Source of the DNA: JAAFIP01 sp031390175
Lineage (GTDB): Bacteria; Pseudomonadota; Gammaproteobacteria; Burkholderiales; Burkholderiaceae_C
Direction of reading: 5' to 3'
Assembly: GCA_031390175.1 (NCBI GenBank)
Contig: JANMTF010000138.1
Location: 1 to 6,903 of the forward strand
DNA: 6,903 nt
Part shown: in pieces, positions 5,700-6,903 of the stretch
How the letters are laid out: each line of letters begins with the position of its first letter
Position numbering within the stretch: position 1 is the stretch's first letter
Notes under the pieces: generated by a model
The model's database searches: none
What the model was told of the DNA's origin: nothing
What the model saw: the letters and a program-made list of their open reading frames with translations, nothing else
Position numbers and translations under genes: made by a program

Positions 5700-6335
5700 T
5701 TACGGCCGCTTGGCAATCACTTGGTCGACTACACCGTATTCTTTGGCTTCATTGGCTGACAACCAATAGTCGCGCTCTACGTCGCGGGCCACTTTTTCCA
5801 GCGGCTGACCAGTGCGCTCGGCCAAAATTTTATTGAGCTGCTCACGGGTTTTCAAGATCTCGCGGGCTGAGATTTCGATGTCGCTGGCAGGACCACGTGC
5901 ACCACCTGAAGGCTGGTGGATCATGACGCTGGCGTTGGGCAAGGCGATGCGCTTACCCTTTGCGCCAGCGGCCAGGAGGAATGCGCCCATGCTGGCGGCC
6001 ATGCCAGTGCACAGGGTAGACACATCGGGTTTGATGAAGTTCATGGTGTCAAAAATCGCCAAGCCTGCACTGACAGAGCCGCCGGGCGAGTTGATGTACA
6101 GGTAGACGTCTTTGTCGGGGTTCTCGCTCTCCAAGAAGAGCAGTTGCGCCACCACGAGATTGGCCATGTAGTCCTCAACCCCGCCGACCATGAAAATAAT
6201 ACGCTCTTTGAGCAGGCGCGAGTATATGTCGTAGGCGCGTTCGCCACGGCCAGACTGTTCGATCACCATGGGCACCATGCCCAAGGCTTGGGCGGGTTCA
6301 AACGTTTTATCTACAAATGTGTCAAAGCGGCTCAT
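5700..6335 (-). CDS. clpP: ATP-dependent Clp protease proteolytic subunit ClpP
   Basis: The serine peptidase of the Clp complex, a 14-subunit barrel fed by ClpX or ClpA in the cytoplasm. The 211 residues match the family length. The nucleophile S115 is in GMAASMGAF, the histidine H140 in MIHQPSGGARG, and the aspartate D189 in VERDYWLSA; the 25- and 49-residue spacings equal those of the E. coli triad. INSPGGSVSAG (81-91) forms the oxyanion and substrate strand. The short N-terminal stretch before VIEQSGRGERAYDIYSRLL may be a propeptide. ATG 6335 is supported by AGGAG (6346-6342) 6 bases upstream. tig lies upstream on the same strand, as in most proteobacteria. Unusually, no clpX follows: the next gene is a Bug/TctC receptor. 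A heat-shock-like promoter candidate lies in the tig-clpP spacer. Confidence 0.98.
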   Translation of the reverse strand: MSRFDTFVDKTFEPAQALGMVPMVIEQSGRGERAYDIYSRLLKERIIFMVGGVEDYMANLVVAQLLFLESENPDKDVYLYINSPGGSVSAGLAIFDTMNFIKPDVSTLCTGMAASMGAFLLAAGAKGKRIALPNASVMIHQPSGGARGPASDIEISAREILKTREQLNKILAERTGQPLEKVARDVERDYWLSANEAKEYGVVDQVIAKRP

Positions 6336-6368
6336 CAAATTCTCCTAGAGGGTTCTACTGTAGCAAGT

Positions 6369-6396
6369 AAATAGGGCCTGCACCTTACGATGCAAG
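6369..6396 (-). promoter_or_regulatory. Sigma-32-like (heat-shock) promoter candidate for clpP
   Basis: On the minus strand CTTGCAT (6396-6390) and CCCTATTT (6376-6369) are separated by 13 bases. The sigma-32 consensus is CTTGAAA and CCCCATNT with similar spacing, so the -35 matches 5 of 7 and the -10 7 of 8. The implied start near 6362 would give a leader of about 27 bases carrying the clpP Shine-Dalgarno. Heat-shock control of clpP is established in E. coli; here it is inferred from the match only. Confidence 0.5.
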
Positions 6397-6400
6397 CCCT
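6373..6400 (-). other. Stem-loop/dyad in the tig-clpP spacer
   Basis: AGGGCTTGCA (6400-6391) pairs with TGCAGGCCCT (6382-6373) across an 8-base loop: ten pairs, one of them G-U. The bases after it on the minus strand (ATTTACTT) are T-poor for an intrinsic terminator, so at most partial termination after tig is expected. It overlaps the sigma-32-like promoter almost exactly, so the symmetry could instead serve a DNA-binding protein. Confidence 0.55.
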
Positions 6401-6450
6401 TGTTGCCAATTTATTGCAAACGCCGTGCGCTGCTATGTGCTCAGCCCGAT

Positions 6451-6903
6451 TTACTGCTGGCCCATCAGCTCGTCAAACGTGACTGATTTTTCGGTCACTT
6501 TGGCTTGCGACAGCACAAAATCGGTGACGTTGTTTTCGATGATGATGGCTTCCACTTCCGCCATGCGCTGGTTGTCGCTGAAGTACCAGCGCATTACGTC
6601 AGCAGGCTTTTCATAAGAAGCCGACAGCTCTTCCACATGGCTCTTGATTTGCGCTTCGGTGGCTTGCAGTTTGTTGTTGCGCACCAGCTCGGCCACCACC
6701 AGGCCCAGGCGCACGCGGCGCTCGGCTTGGGGACGGAACACGTCGTCAGGAATCGGCGCTTTGTCAGCATCTTTGATGCCGCGCTGCTTGAGGTCTGCGC
6801 GGGCACCTTCGATCATGCGCTCGACTTCGGACTGCACGCTGCTGTTGGGCAGATCCAGCTCGGCTTTGGACACCAGGGCGTCCATCACTGCATTTTTGTT
6901 TTT
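6451..6903 (-). CDS. tig: Trigger factor, C-terminal part (5' end beyond right edge)
   Basis: The last 150 codons of the ribosome-associated chaperone and peptidyl-prolyl isomerase that meets nascent chains at the exit tunnel; full length is about 430-440 residues. The visible part starts KNKNAVMDALV and is the helical C-terminal domain, with AELDLPNSSVQSEVERM (about 14-30), PQAERRVRLGLVVAELV, a long charged helix ending near MRWYFSDNQRMAEVEA, and the family's closing TFDELMGQQ. The frame is open to the window edge, so the N-terminal ribosome-binding and isomerase domains lie outside. An in-frame GTG at 6888 is internal, not a start. The clpP gene follows 115 bases downstream on the same strand, the conserved tig-clpP order. 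Confidence 0.96.
   Translation of the reverse strand, partial: KNKNAVMDALVSKAELDLPNSSVQSEVERMIEGARADLKQRGIKDADKAPIPDDVFRPQAERRVRLGLVVAELVRNNKLQATEAQIKSHVEELSASYEKPADVMRWYFSDNQRMAEVEAIIIENNVTDFVLSQAKVTEKSVTFDELMGQQ

Noticed and set aside
5100..5759. 219-codon plus-strand open frame across the tctC start and clpP end
   Set aside because: Runs antisense through two well-supported genes and their spacer and shows no motif.

Overview
The window looks like chromosomal DNA from a betaproteobacterium, most likely Comamonadaceae (Rhodoferax/Polaromonas-like). This rests on protein character, on the coaD–ferredoxin pair, and on an otsB followed by a GH15 glucanase, an arrangement known from that family. 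I ran no database search. The DNA is GC-rich and dense with genes. All nine protein genes lie on the minus strand, so transcription runs from high to low coordinates. No RNA gene, insertion sequence, CRISPR array or phage feature was seen.

In transcription order: (1) the C-terminal third of trigger factor (tig, 6903-6451, cut by the right edge) and clpP (6335-5700) form the usual proteostasis pair. Their 115-base spacer holds a heat-shock-like (sigma-32) promoter candidate inside a dyad. (2) After a 156-base spacer with an 8+8 inverted repeat and a 12-base direct repeat comes a catabolic-looking pair. It consists of a Bug/TctC-family periplasmic binding protein (5543-4575) and an RraA/HMG-aldolase-family protein (4523-3831). 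(3) coaD (3756-3262, coenzyme A synthesis) and a YfhL-type 2[4Fe-4S] ferredoxin (3234-2974) form a compact housekeeping pair. (4) After a 253-base gap comes a small secreted EF-hand protein (2720-2403), which ends in a strong intrinsic terminator. (5) Right behind that terminator, otsB (trehalose-6-phosphate phosphatase) overlaps the start of a GH15 glucoamylase/trehalase-like gene by four bases. The GH15 gene runs off the left edge; otsA would be expected beyond it.

Nothing here is an obviously new biological system. The points most worth a second look are the absence of clpX behind clpP, the regulatory cluster in front of the binding-protein gene, the heat-shock-like promoter/hairpin before clpP, and the terminator that abuts otsB.
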